A stretch of 64,000 nucleotides of DNA from Gemmatimonadota bacterium (GCA_009692185.1 SHZT01000001.1:1-64000); one strand, 5' to 3'; shown: positions 1 through 8,870, counted from the stretch's first letter. Numbers and translations: made by a program. Notes: a model not told the origin generated them from the sequence alone.

Positions 1-13
1 GCGGAAGATCATC

Positions 14-586
14 ATGTCCGATCCCAAGTTCGCTCCGCTCAACGGGTCGACTTTAAAGGACGGGCAGCTTATCTTTATCAACTTCGCGGGCGAGAACCCG
101 GGACGGTACGAAGCGTTGCTCCATGAAGCGCAGGCAAAGATGCCGGCGCAGTATAATGCCATACAGGGAGCACAGACCTTTGTCGGGGAGTATGTCGATG
201 GGCACCTCGCGCACCGTACCGTTTTCGGAGGGACAGTTCAAGACACCGAGTGGCTTGTGGGGATTGGTCGGCAACTTGCCCCCCATGCGGAAGCCTGGGG
301 CGTCAAGTACCTCCGAGAAAAACCCGGACACGTCACCAGACGATTCGGCGGGTACTTCGACACCCTAGCGGAACCCGCCCCCCGACCCCTCGGGAAGTCT
401 ACCGGCTTCCTGGGGACGCTCGAGCCCCCTCCCGCGAAGTTCGTGCCGAAGGCCCGGAAGGTCGCCAAGTTCCCCACGGTGGCGGTGGTCAGACGGGCCC
501 GCACCCGGTCCCAGACGAGTCGTCGGAGAACCAGCCTCCAGTCACCGGCGTCCATGAAAAGCCAGGGTACCCTGGGCAACGCCTGA
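14..586 (+). CDS. Hypothetical protein of 190 residues
   Basis: I do not recognise this protein. It starts at ATG 14 with a GGAAG ribosome-binding site six bases upstream. Codon choice looks coding over about the first 150 codons (mixed hydrophobic and acidic residues, for example INFAGENPGRYEALL). The last 40 residues are basic, Arg/Ser-rich and low in complexity. There is no signal peptide and no membrane segment. It ends six bases before the promoter of the downstream export gene, so it is probably not co-transcribed with it. A small soluble protein is the best description; the basic tail could reflect a frame change near the 3' end. The opposite strand has an open frame of similar quality over bases 400-590, so the gene call is moderate only. 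Confidence 0.45.
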   Translation: MSDPKFAPLNGSTLKDGQLIFINFAGENPGRYEALLHEAQAKMPAQYNAIQGAQTFVGEYVDGHLAHRTVFGGTVQDTEWLVGIGRQLAPHAEAWGVKYLREKPGHVTRRFGGYFDTLAEPAPRPLGKSTGFLGTLEPPPAKFVPKARKVAKFPTVAVVRRARTRSQTSRRRTSLQSPASMKSQGTLGNA

Positions 587-591
587 CGGAG

Positions 592-622
592 TTGACTACT
601 TTGTATCACAAAGTACATTATG
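592..622 (+). promoter_or_regulatory. Palindromic promoter-operator, copy 1 (upstream of wza-1)
   Basis: A -35 like hexamer TTGACT (592-597) is followed by a perfect 7-bp inverted repeat ACTTTGT-ATC-ACAAAGT (598-614). A -10 like hexamer TACATT (614-619) overlaps its end. The palindrome therefore fills the promoter spacer, the classic position for a repressor. The same block occurs at 13824-13851 and 55471-55492. The start ATG of the export gene (628) is only eight bases past the -10, so the transcript may be leaderless. Confidence 0.6.
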
Positions 623-627
623 GTACC

Positions 628-3333
628 ATGAAAAACAGGGAAATGGGAAAAGGGAAACGGGAATCGTACTCCCCCGACACCGGAGCCTCGGGGCGTGAGA
701 CTTACTTTTCCCTTTTCCCTTTTCCCTTTTCCCGTTCTTTTCCCCTTTCCCCTTTTCCCTCCTGTCTGTTGGTTGCGCTTGTTCTCGTCGCCGCCCCGCT
801 TCGCGCCCAGCAGCCCACCACGGGCGCGGGCCAAGGCCTGCCCCAGCTTCCAGGAGGCATGACCCCCCAGCAGGCCCTGCAAATGGCCCAGCAGCGGCCG
901 GAAATCGGGCGGCTGCTCTCCGAACGTCTCCGCGAGTCCGGCATGACACCCGATGAAATCCGCTCGCGGCTCCGCGCCGCCGGATACTCGGGCAGCATGC
1001 TCGATCAGTTCCTGACGCGAGACACGGTCGGGATTCCCGCACCCACCCAGGCAACGCTCCAGGCCATCTCGCTCCTGGGCCTGGCCCAGTTCTCGATGGA
1101 GGACTCCCTCCTCCTGACGCAGGACACCCTCGGCTGGCGCCTCTTCCGCGACTCGCTCCGCACCGACTCCGTCATCCGGCGTGATTCGGTCCTCAAAGCC
1201 GTGGGCCGGCTTCAGCTCTTCGGCCTCGACGTGTTCCGCAAGGCCACGACCCAGTTCGCCGGCATCGTCAATGGGCCGGTGGATGACACCTACCGCCTCG
1301 GCCCCGGCGACGTGCTCGTCCTCATTCTCACCGGCGAGGTCGAAGCCGCCCACACGCTCGAAGTGACCCGCGAGGGATTCATCGTGATTCCCGAGGTCGG
1401 GCAGGTGTTCGTCAGCAACCTCGCCCTCGGCCAGCTCCGGAGCGTGCTGTACGACCGGCTCGGCCGGATCTACTCAGGCGTCACTCGCGCCCAAAACGCC
1501 AAGACCAAGTTCGAGGTCACGGTCGCCCGCGTCCGCGTGCTCACCGTGCGCGTGGCGGGCGATGTCGCCCGGCCCGGCGCCTACCAGGTGGCCGCGACGG
1601 CCGGCGTGCTCTCGGCGCTATACGAAGCCGGCGGCGTCACCGAGCGGGGGAATTTCCGGGCCGTGGAAGTGCGGCGCGGCAGTGAACTCATCGGCACGGT
1701 AGACCTCTACGACTACCTGCTCCGCGGCAGCACGCCGGCCAATGTGCGCATTGACGGCGGCGACGTGGTGTTCGTCCCGGTGCGCGGGGCGCGCGTGAAG
1801 ATCAACGGCGCCGTGACCCGGCCCGCTATCTACGAAGTGAAGCCGACCGAGACACTGCGCGACCTGATCCGCATTGCCGGCGGCCTCACGCCCGAAGCGG
1901 AAGCCACGACCGTCACGATTGACCGCATTCTTCCGCCGAGCGAGCGGCCCGCGCCGGGCCGGAACCGGACGGTGATCACGGCGGACCTCCAGGCGGCGCT
2001 GGATTCCACCAAGGCCCCGGTCCCCCTCGCGGCCGGAGACAGCGTCACCGTGTTCGGCATCAGCGGCGGGCGCACGCAGTCCGTCGCGATCGAAGGCAGT
2101 GTGTGGCACCCCGGTGCCTACCGCCTCGATGCGGGCATGCGCCTGTCGGACCTCATTCGCATTGCCGGCGGCACGAGGCCCGAGACGTACCGTGGGCGGG
2201 CACAGATTCTTCGCGTCCGGCCTGATTCCACCAGGGAAATGATCGGCGCCGCGCTCGACAGCGGGGACGATCCCCCGCTTCGCGAGCAGGACCAGGTCAC
2301 GATCTACGCGCGGACGGACTTCCGCCCGCTCCGCTACGTGGGCGTGTACGGCGCCGTGAAGAACCCCGGCCGCGTCGCATTTGCCGATTCGATGACGCTC
2401 AAGGACGCCATCCTCATGGCCGGCGGCGTCACCGAAGTGGCAGACCTCACCGAGGCCGAAGTCGCGCGCCTCGTGCTGGACCGCACCGGCGCCGGCGATT
2501 CCATCGCCACGGCGCTCAAGGTGCCGCTGGATTCTTCGTTCGTGGGAGACCCCACCGGCTACATCTCGCGCCCCGCTGGAAACGCCGGCCCGATTATCCG
2601 GCTCGCGCCTTACGACAACATCCTGGTGAAGCGCCTGGCCGGCTTCGAATCGGCGCGCGAGGTGGTCCTGAGCGGTGAAGTGCGCTCGCCGGGCCGCTAC
2701 ACACTGCGTTCAAAGAACGAGCGGCTGAGCGACCTGATCGAGCGTGCCGGCGGGCTGACCCCGCAGGCTCACCCCGACGGCGTCCGTTTCTTCCGCGCCG
2801 CGGCCACCGGCACCACCGCCTGGCGCGGCGCCCGTACACCGGTCCGGGATTCGACCGGGCGGGTACGGCCCGGTGCGCGGCTTCCGTCGGACTCAATGCC
2901 TCCCAAGTGGTCGGCCACGATGGACCGGGTCGGCCTCGACCTGGCCCGCGTGCTCAAGAACAATCGGGACAAGGACAACATCGTGCTGGCCGGAGGGGAC
3001 TCGATCTTCATCCCCGCATACAGCCCCATCGTCCGGGTGGAGGGATCCGTGAATTCACCAACCTCCGTGACATACCGCCCCGGCGCCGGTGTCTCGTACT
3101 ACGTCGATGCGGCCGGTGGCTACGCCCGGCTTGCTTTCAAGAAGGGGACGTTCGTACAGCAGCCGAACGGCGCAATCCAGAAACGTGGAGAGCCCGGGGC
3201 CGGGGCGGTGGTCGTGGTACCGGAGCGTGAGGCGGCGCCGCCCTCCCAATTCAGTCTGGCTGCAGTATTGGGACTCGTTGGGCAGGTGATCTCGGCGGCC
3301 ACGACCATCGCCGTCATCATTGTCACCCGGTAA
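628..3333 (+). CDS. Polysaccharide export outer-membrane protein (Wza/OPX family), six SLBB-like repeats
   Basis: Outer-membrane polysaccharide exporter of 901 residues. After an unusual N-terminus (about 46 residues, encoded partly by heptamer repeats) comes a hydrophobic signal core ending at LRA-QQ near residue 60. A helical region around residues 75-130 (SGMTPDEIRSRLRAAGY) is shared with the second exporter. The Poly_export domain begins at YRLGPGDVLVLILTGEVE (about 222). Six SLBB-type beta-grasp units follow at about 308, 390, 487, 571, 679 and 802, each with a G-x-V-x-x-P-G-x-Y core and a later AGG. A hydrophobic helix closes the protein (about 875-898), as expected for an OPX barrel helix. 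The open frame extends upstream to 250, but ATG 628 fits the promoter. It is much longer than E. coli Wza (about 380 residues), so its periplasmic part is probably extended. The function class is clear; the exported polymer is unknown. Confidence 0.9.
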   Translation: MKNREMGKGKRESYSPDTGASGRETYFSLFPFPFSRSFPLSPFPSCLLVALVLVAAPLRAQQPTTGAGQGLPQLPGGMTPQQALQMAQQRPEIGRLLSERLRESGMTPDEIRSRLRAAGYSGSMLDQFLTRDTVGIPAPTQATLQAISLLGLAQFSMEDSLLLTQDTLGWRLFRDSLRTDSVIRRDSVLKAVGRLQLFGLDVFRKATTQFAGIVNGPVDDTYRLGPGDVLVLILTGEVEAAHTLEVTREGFIVIPEVGQVFVSNLALGQLRSVLYDRLGRIYSGVTRAQNAKTKFEVTVARVRVLTVRVAGDVARPGAYQVAATAGVLSALYEAGGVTERGNFRAVEVRRGSELIGTVDLYDYLLRGSTPANVRIDGGDVVFVPVRGARVKINGAVTRPAIYEVKPTETLRDLIRIAGGLTPEAEATTVTIDRILPPSERPAPGRNRTVITADLQAALDSTKAPVPLAAGDSVTVFGISGGRTQSVAIEGSVWHPGAYRLDAGMRLSDLIRIAGGTRPETYRGRAQILRVRPDSTREMIGAALDSGDDPPLREQDQVTIYARTDFRPLRYVGVYGAVKNPGRVAFADSMTLKDAILMAGGVTEVADLTEAEVARLVLDRTGAGDSIATALKVPLDSSFVGDPTGYISRPAGNAGPIIRLAPYDNILVKRLAGFESAREVVLSGEVRSPGRYTLRSKNERLSDLIERAGGLTPQAHPDGVRFFRAAATGTTAWRGARTPVRDSTGRVRPGARLPSDSMPPKWSATMDRVGLDLARVLKNNRDKDNIVLAGGDSIFIPAYSPIVRVEGSVNSPTSVTYRPGAGVSYYVDAAGGYARLAFKKGTFVQQPNGAIQKRGEPGAGAVVVVPEREAAPPSQFSLAAVLGLVGQVISAATTIAVIIVTR
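638..662 (+). repeat. Purine-strand heptamer repeat (GGGAAA/GGGAAAA)
   Basis: Three to four imperfect heptamer units rich in GGGAAAA lie in the first codons of the exporter gene. They are complementary to the TTTTCCC array that starts 44 bases downstream, so the two arrays could pair in the nascent transcript. Confidence 0.6.
706..759 (+). repeat. TTTTCCC heptamer array inside the signal-peptide coding region of wza-1
   Basis: Four perfect tandem TTTTCCC units (706-733) are followed by three degenerate ones. They encode the Phe/Pro/Ser-rich stretch before the hydrophobic core of the signal peptide. Unit length 7 is not a multiple of 3, so gain or loss of one unit would frameshift the gene. 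The same heptamer recurs at 14034, 49513 and 49895. Confidence 0.85.
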
Positions 3334-3347
3334 TAGAAGTCGAGCGG

Positions 3348-4466
3348 TTGACCGGTCCGCGCGTCGCGTTTGACGTCACCCAGGCAACCGCGGACCCGGC
3401 GGGCACCGGCCGCTATGCCGCAAGCCTCGCCTCCGCACTCCAGGCACAGCTCCACGAGCGGTTCATCCCCATACGCTTTGGTCCCCTGGGCAAGCCCGCC
3501 GAACAACCGACGGCCGCCCGCCGGCTGGCCTTCGCGGCGCGCGACATGTGGTGGGGGCCTGTGGGGGTCGCGCGCGCGGCAAGAGCCGCGGGAGCGGACC
3601 TCCTGCACCTCCCCGTTCCCGTCGGTCCCCTTGCAGGTGGGTTCCCGTTCGTGGTCACCATCCACGACCTCGCCGTGCTCACATTCCCGCAGTATTTCCG
3701 GCCGTGGTTCCGCAACGTCGCTCGGGTGATGCTCCCGCGCGTCGCGCGCGCCGCGCGCGCCGTCCTCACCGTCTCCGAAGCATCGAAGCGCGAATTGGTC
3801 GAGCACCTCGGCCTCTCGCCCGAGCGGGTCGTCGTCACCCCGAACGGCGTGGACCCGGAGTTCCAGCCCGAAGACCCGGAGGGCCCTCGCGCACGCGAGG
3901 TCCGTGGGCGGCTGAACCTGCCCGCTTCGTTCATCCTGTGCGTCGGGACCGTCGAACCGCGCAAGAACCTGCCGCGGGTATTCGAAGCCCTCGCTGTCCT
4001 GCGACGCCAGGCCGGCGATGTCCGGCTGATCCATGCGGGCCCGGACGGCTGGCTGCACCGGGACACCCACGCCGCAGTTGCCCGTCACGGGCTGACTGGC
4101 GCCGTCACTTTCCTGGGGCGCGTTCCTCGCACCGACCTCCCGGTGCTATACTCACTCGCGAGGCTCCTCGCGTATCCATCGGTGTGCGAAGGCTTCGGTT
4201 TCCCGGTGCTGGAAGCAATGGCGTGCGGCTGCCCGGTCCTGACCGCCGACCGCTCGTCACTGCCAGAAGTGGCGGGCGACGCGGCCGTGCTGGTGGATCC
4301 TTACTCGGTGACCGCTATCGCGGAAGGGATGACACGCCTGTGGCACGATGAGGCGCTACGGGCCCGCCTCGCACTCCTCGGCCGCGCGCGCGCGCGCCGG
4401 TACGTGTGGGCTCATACGGCGGATCTCACCATGCGCGTCTACCACGAGGTTCTCGGAAGGGCATGA
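3348..4466 (+). CDS. Glycosyltransferase family 4 (GT-B)
   Basis: A 372-residue GT-B retaining glycosyltransferase that would add a sugar to a lipid-linked oligosaccharide on the cytoplasmic face of the inner membrane. The N-terminal acceptor domain has DPAGTGRYAASL and FVVTIHDLAVL. The C-terminal donor domain has LCVGTVEPRKNLPRVFEAL and the E-x7-E signature EGFGFPVLEAMACGCPV (near residue 281). The start is TTG 3348, 14 bases after the exporter stop; no ATG fits the domain start. The next gene overlaps its stop by ATGA, so the two are translationally coupled. The family is certain, but the sugar and linkage cannot be read from sequence. Confidence 0.88.
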   Translation: MTGPRVAFDVTQATADPAGTGRYAASLASALQAQLHERFIPIRFGPLGKPAEQPTAARRLAFAARDMWWGPVGVARAARAAGADLLHLPVPVGPLAGGFPFVVTIHDLAVLTFPQYFRPWFRNVARVMLPRVARAARAVLTVSEASKRELVEHLGLSPERVVVTPNGVDPEFQPEDPEGPRAREVRGRLNLPASFILCVGTVEPRKNLPRVFEALAVLRRQAGDVRLIHAGPDGWLHRDTHAAVARHGLTGAVTFLGRVPRTDLPVLYSLARLLAYPSVCEGFGFPVLEAMACGCPVLTADRSSLPEVAGDAAVLVDPYSVTAIAEGMTRLWHDEALRARLALLGRARARRYVWAHTADLTMRVYHEVLGRA

Positions 4467-6766
4467 GTCTTCGCATCGGCATTGACCTGTTCCAGTTGGT
4501 TCCTGGCGCCGGCCGCGGGGCAGGCTTTCACCGTTATACCACGGGACTGGTGTCGGGCCTGTCCGAACTGGACGACGACCATCAGTACTTCCTGTTCGTC
4601 AATCGCCTCAACGCCGGCATGTTCCCGTCCGGCCCACGGTTCCGGCACGTGGTCATTCACCTTCCGCCCAGCCGGTCAGCGTGGCCGTTCCGCCTCTGGT
4701 GGCACCATGGGCTCCTGCCGTTGCTCGCGAACCGGTATCGCCTCGACGTAATGCATTTCCCCATGGACACGGCCTCGTTCGCACTCGGCCGGCCGTACGT
4801 GGTGACGATTCACGACCTGATCGCGGACGTGTTCTACCCCAACAACTACCCTGAGTCGGTCTCCTGGCTAAAGGCGCGGTACCTGTACCTCGCGAAGCAG
4901 CATTCCGGCCGGCACGCCCGGGCCGTGATATGCCCGTCCAAGGCAACCGCACGAGGCGTCCGTAAGCACTACGGCGTCCCGCCGGAGCGGACCGTGGTCA
5001 TTCCGGAGGCCATCCACCACCTCTTCTATGAAGACGGCAAGCCGAATCCGGATCCGGCCCCACGCCCGTACATCCTTGCGGTGGCCTCGTTGTCGCCGCA
5101 CAAGAACCTGCACACCACCGTCCGCGCGTTCCTCTGGGCTCGCGAGGCGTACCACCTCCCGCATGAGCTGGTGATCATCGGGATGCGGGGAACGGACGCC
5201 GGGCCAATCGAGCGCTACCTCGCCGCGGAACGGGGCCGTGGCCTGCCGGTGCGATACCTGGGATTCGTGGACGACCGCACGCTGCGCGAGGCGTATCACG
5301 GAGCATCGCTCTTGGTGTATGTGTCGCAGGTGGAAGGCTTCGGGCTACCGCCGCTCGAGGCCATGGCGAGCGGGACTCCCGTCATCGCGAGCAACATCAG
5401 CAGCCTGCCCGAAGTCTGCGGTGACGCCGCTCGCCTCGTCTCGCCGGACGACACCGAGGGACTGTCCACCGCCATCGGAGACATTCTGACGAACCCGGCC
5501 CTGGCCCGGCGGCTGACCGAGGCCGGGCGCGAGCGCGCTCGCAACTTCTCCTGGCTCGAGACGGCCCGCCAAACGCGCGAGGTGTTCGAGCGAGTAGCCG
5601 GCGTGCGACTCTCCGCCCTTCCCTCGGCCCGGCGAAAGCCCGTGTTTGTCAGTCGGCGCCCGAGGATCGGCGTGGTCGTGGTGAACCAGAGCGGCTGGCC
5701 CGATACGCTTGAATGCCTCGAGTCACTCCGGCGGGCGGCGCCCGCCGCCGACCGTATCGTGGTCGTGGACCAGGCCCCCGGCGACGATTCTGTCGGACAG
5801 ATCGGCGCGTGGGCGGACCGCGCGGCCGCCCGATGGGAGGCGGCGGCCGTCACCGACCCGGCGCCTCGTCACGCCAACGCGCCCCCATGGCTTACCGTCC
5901 TCACGGGATGCGAGGCCCGAGGCTTGGCCGCGGCCCGCAACGCCGGGCTCACGATACTCGCGCGCGAGCCGGAACTCACCCACTTCATCCTGATCAGCAA
6001 CGATCTCGTGCTCGAGCCGGACTTCTTCAACCAGCTCGCGGCGGCGCTCGAGCGGGTTCCGGATGCCGGGCTCCTGGGGGCGACGATCTACGAAATGGAG
6101 AGCCCGGGACGCGTGTGGTACGCCGGCGGGCGGTTCCACGCGCTGCGCGGCGACGCCGGGAATATGCTCGACGTTCCGGCGGATATCGAGCCGCGGCCAA
6201 CGGAGTTCGTCACCGGCTGCGCCATGCTGGTCTCCCGCCAGGCATTCGAGCACCTGGGTCCGTTGCCAGAGTGCTACGGGTTCGATTCCGAGGATGCCGA
6301 GTATTCCCATCGCGCGCTTGCGGCAGGACTGCGTGTGGGATACGCGCCCGGCGCGGTCGCGCACCATCGCACGGGGGCTTCCGGCCGCGCGGGCAATCGG
6401 GCGCCGGCCACGTATTTCGCGGCCCGGAACCGTGCCCTATTCGTGCGGCGCAACCTGCTGGGGTGGGGCCGCATCCTGCCCACGGCGTACCTCGTGACCG
6501 CCGGGCTCGCCCAGGCGGCCGCGAACTTCGCTATTGGCCGCGGGTCGCTGGCGGCGGCTCTTCTCCAGGGCACGTTCGCCGGATTGCTCAATCGTGCGGC
6601 GAGCGAGGGCCAGCTCCACGCGCTTCTGGCCGAACAACGGCGGGCGGCTCTGTTTCCGGCTGACCTCGCGGCGCGCGGGGGCGCCGAGCACGCCGGGCCG
6701 GAGAGTCAGATGGCGGGGAGACCGGGTGACCGGCGCCGCGCGGATGCCCGGCCGACAAGCCCGTAA
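4463..6766 (+). CDS. Two-domain glycosyltransferase: GT4 fused to GT2
   Basis: A 767-residue fusion. Residues 1-375 form a GT4 enzyme like its upstream neighbour (GRGAGFHRYTTGL, VVTIHDLIADVFY, LAVASLSPHKNL, EGFGLPPLEAMASGTPV). From about residue 398 a GT2 domain begins (RRPRIGVVVVNQSGWPDTLE) with an ISNDLVLEPDFF metal-binding motif and FVTGCAMLVSR, as in rhamnosyltransferase-like GT2 enzymes. Such fusions often add two consecutive sugars. The start ATG 4463 lies inside the upstream stop (ATGA). The 3' end overlaps the convergent flippase gene by 61 bases. Neither the order of domain action nor the substrates can be deduced. Confidence 0.88.
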   Translation: MSLRIGIDLFQLVPGAGRGAGFHRYTTGLVSGLSELDDDHQYFLFVNRLNAGMFPSGPRFRHVVIHLPPSRSAWPFRLWWHHGLLPLLANRYRLDVMHFPMDTASFALGRPYVVTIHDLIADVFYPNNYPESVSWLKARYLYLAKQHSGRHARAVICPSKATARGVRKHYGVPPERTVVIPEAIHHLFYEDGKPNPDPAPRPYILAVASLSPHKNLHTTVRAFLWAREAYHLPHELVIIGMRGTDAGPIERYLAAERGRGLPVRYLGFVDDRTLREAYHGASLLVYVSQVEGFGLPPLEAMASGTPVIASNISSLPEVCGDAARLVSPDDTEGLSTAIGDILTNPALARRLTEAGRERARNFSWLETARQTREVFERVAGVRLSALPSARRKPVFVSRRPRIGVVVVNQSGWPDTLECLESLRRAAPAADRIVVVDQAPGDDSVGQIGAWADRAAARWEAAAVTDPAPRHANAPPWLTVLTGCEARGLAAARNAGLTILAREPELTHFILISNDLVLEPDFFNQLAAALERVPDAGLLGATIYEMESPGRVWYAGGRFHALRGDAGNMLDVPADIEPRPTEFVTGCAMLVSRQAFEHLGPLPECYGFDSEDAEYSHRALAAGLRVGYAPGAVAHHRTGASGRAGNRAPATYFAARNRALFVRRNLLGWGRILPTAYLVTAGLAQAAANFAIGRGSLAAALLQGTFAGLLNRAASEGQLHALLAEQRRAALFPADLAARGGAEHAGPESQMAGRPGDRRRADARPTSP

Positions 6767-8025
6767 GCGCCAAACACCAGCAGCGCATCGAACGCGACGC
6801 GGAGCGACCACGCGGCCGCCGCCCCCGTGACTCCCCACCCGCCGACCAGCCACCACGCGACCGCCGCGTAGAGCGGTAACTCCAGTAGCTGGAATTTTGC
6901 GGGCAGGTCCGGCCTACCCGCGCTGTACAACCACATGTTCGGCAGGTGGGCCAGCGCGTTGACGAGGACGCCGACCGCGAGCCAACGCACGGCGGCCGTC
7001 GCCTCGCCGGCAAACTGGGCTCCCAGCCACATACGAAGCAGGGATTCCGCAGAAAGCATCAGCGCCCCGGCGATGACCAGGAAGACGACGGCGAGCGCCC
7101 CGAGGGATCGACGCATCACCCGCGCCGCATCCGCTTCCCTTCCCTGCGCCAGGAGTCCGGTGAGCATCGGGAAGAGCGCGGCCGTGAGTCCGCCCGGAAT
7201 GATCAGCAGCCGCGTCACCACCTCGAAGGGCGCGGCGTAGTACGCCACCGCCGAGACACCGGCGAGCGCGCCAAGAATGAACCGGTCCAGGTAGAGCACG
7301 ACGGGGTTGACGGCGTTCGACACCGCCACCCAGCCGCCGTAGCGCCACATGTCACTCAGCGGCACGGCGGGCCGCTCGAGTGTCCAGCGGAACCCCGGCG
7401 TGGTGCGGCGGAGCGCCACGCTCGCGGCGACCGCCGCCGCGACTCGGGTTAACCCCAAAACCGTAACAATGCCGACCAGTCCCACCCCGAACGGGGCAAG
7501 GGCGGCGGGAACGAGAAACGTGGCGGCGGTGGCGGGCGTGCGGATCAGGTTGACGAGATCGAACCGGCGCGTGCCTTCCAATGCGGCCCGGAGGCCGCCG
7601 AACAGCAACACGAACGGCAGGGCTCCCGCCAGGGCGTAGCACGAAGCGCGGGCCTCTGGCTGAATTGCCAGGGGAACCGTCAGCACGCGGGCCATCAGCA
7701 CCGGCGTGAGCACGGTGAGCAACGCCGCGCCGGCCACGCCCAATACGAGTTGGGCAAGGACAGATCGGGTCACGAGGGGACCCACGCCGGCGGGGTCGCG
7801 CGCTAGCTGCTCGGCCACGAACTTCGTGGTCGCCCGGCCCAGGCCAAAGTCGAAGAGCGCGAAGTAGCCGAGCACCGCCCACACCAGCGCCAGCACGCCG
7901 AAACGCTCCGGCCCAAGGTGCCGCACGATGACGGGCATGGCCGCGAACCCGATGACCAGGGACACGCCCTGCCCGCCGATATTCCAGAGCGTGTCACGCC
8001 CGACCGAGCCGACGCGGGGCATCAT
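6706..8025 (-). CDS. Wzx-type oligosaccharide flippase (MATE/MOP superfamily)
   Basis: A 439-residue integral membrane protein with about 12 to 14 hydrophobic helices. The start DTLWNIGGQGVSLVIGFAAM and the following ERFGVLALVWAVLGYFALFDFGLGRATTKFVAEQL are typical of the polysaccharide-transporter (Polysacc_synt) family that flips undecaprenyl-linked repeat units to the periplasm. ATG 8025 overlaps the TGA of the upstream glycosyltransferase (ATGA), so the two form a pair. It is the first of three flippases in the window, suggesting more than one polymer. Its 3' end overlaps the convergent GT4-GT2 gene. Confidence 0.88.
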   Translation of the reverse strand: MMPRVGSVGRDTLWNIGGQGVSLVIGFAAMPVIVRHLGPERFGVLALVWAVLGYFALFDFGLGRATTKFVAEQLARDPAGVGPLVTRSVLAQLVLGVAGAALLTVLTPVLMARVLTVPLAIQPEARASCYALAGALPFVLLFGGLRAALEGTRRFDLVNLIRTPATAATFLVPAALAPFGVGLVGIVTVLGLTRVAAAVAASVALRRTTPGFRWTLERPAVPLSDMWRYGGWVAVSNAVNPVVLYLDRFILGALAGVSAVAYYAAPFEVVTRLLIIPGGLTAALFPMLTGLLAQGREADAARVMRRSLGALAVVFLVIAGALMLSAESLLRMWLGAQFAGEATAAVRWLAVGVLVNALAHLPNMWLYSAGRPDLPAKFQLLELPLYAAVAWWLVGGWGVTGAAAAWSLRVAFDALLVFGAYGLVGRASARRRSPGLPAI

Positions 8026-8825
8026 GGGCGGGATTCCGGGAACACCCGGTCGCGGAAACGCTTGAGCGCGCGGCCCCACCGGTACCGGAGCAGTGTGCGC
8101 TTCACGGTGCGGGCGTAGTACCGAGCCCACGTCGAGAAACGCGGCGCGCCGTGCAGGATGGCCGAATCGCGGAACTCGGCGAATGCCCGCCGGTACTTCC
8201 GGCCGCTGTTTCCGCCGAGCCGCATGTGCGCCTGAATGCGCGGGATGTAGACAAACCGGACGCCGGCCTGCACGCAGCGGTGCACGAACTCGCAGTCCAT
8301 GGAGACGGGAAAGCGGGCAGAAAACGTCCCCAGCCGCTGATACACGTCCCCCTCGACGAACATCGTGGGGTGGTACATGGACATGTATTTCCAGATATCG
8401 TCCGGCCGGGGGCGAACGTCGAGCGCGTGGGTACCGTCTTCCTGGTGATATGACATGTCGCCGTGGTAGATGGCAAACCGGTTCCCGGCGTCCCGCGCCG
8501 CCCCTACCGCGTTCAATGCCCCCGGCGCATACCAGTCGCCGGCGTTGAGAATGCCGATGACTTCCCCGCGGGCGGCCGCGACGCCCTTGTTGAACCCGTC
8601 CGCGATCCCGCGGTCCGGCTCGCTGACCAGGTAGTCCAGGCGACTTTCGTGCTCCCGCAGTATGTCGAGGGTGCCGTCGGTCGAGCCGCCGTCAATCACG
8701 ACGTACTCGACATCGCTGTCCTTCTGGTCGAACACGGAGCGAAGGGTCTGCTCGATGACGGCCCGGCCGTTGAGCACAACGGTGACCACGCTCAAGCGGG
8801 GCCGGGGAACGATGGGGGGAATCAC
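8022..8825 (-). CDS. Glycosyltransferase family 2
   Basis: A 267-residue GT-A enzyme. The N-terminus RLSVVTVVLNGRAVIEQTLRS is the nucleotide-binding strand and helix. VVIDGGSTDGT is the UDP-sugar loop, and ILNAGDWY takes the position of the DxD motif. The class resembles colanic-acid WcaA/WcaE-type transferases, which often read NAGD here. It has a basic, membrane-proximal C-terminus (RTVKRTLLRYRWGRALKRF). It is coupled to the flippase downstream by ATGA overlap. Transcription probably starts in the 45-base divergent gap shared with the Wzi-like gene. Confidence 0.87.
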   Translation of the reverse strand: MIPPIVPRPRLSVVTVVLNGRAVIEQTLRSVFDQKDSDVEYVVIDGGSTDGTLDILREHESRLDYLVSEPDRGIADGFNKGVAAARGEVIGILNAGDWYAPGALNAVGAARDAGNRFAIYHGDMSYHQEDGTHALDVRPRPDDIWKYMSMYHPTMFVEGDVYQRLGTFSARFPVSMDCEFVHRCVQAGVRFVYIPRIQAHMRLGGNSGRKYRRAFAEFRDSAILHGAPRFSTWARYYARTVKRTLLRYRWGRALKRFRDRVFPESRP

Positions 8826-8870
8826 GGGGTGTTAAGTTACGGCTCGCCGCATGCGCAACCAACCCTCCGA

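Noticed and set aside
238-1353. Minus-strand open frame of 371 codons opposite the first exporter
   Set aside because: It is antisense to a clear OPX protein, has no recognisable motif and is Arg/Gly-rich, as GC-rich shadow frames are.
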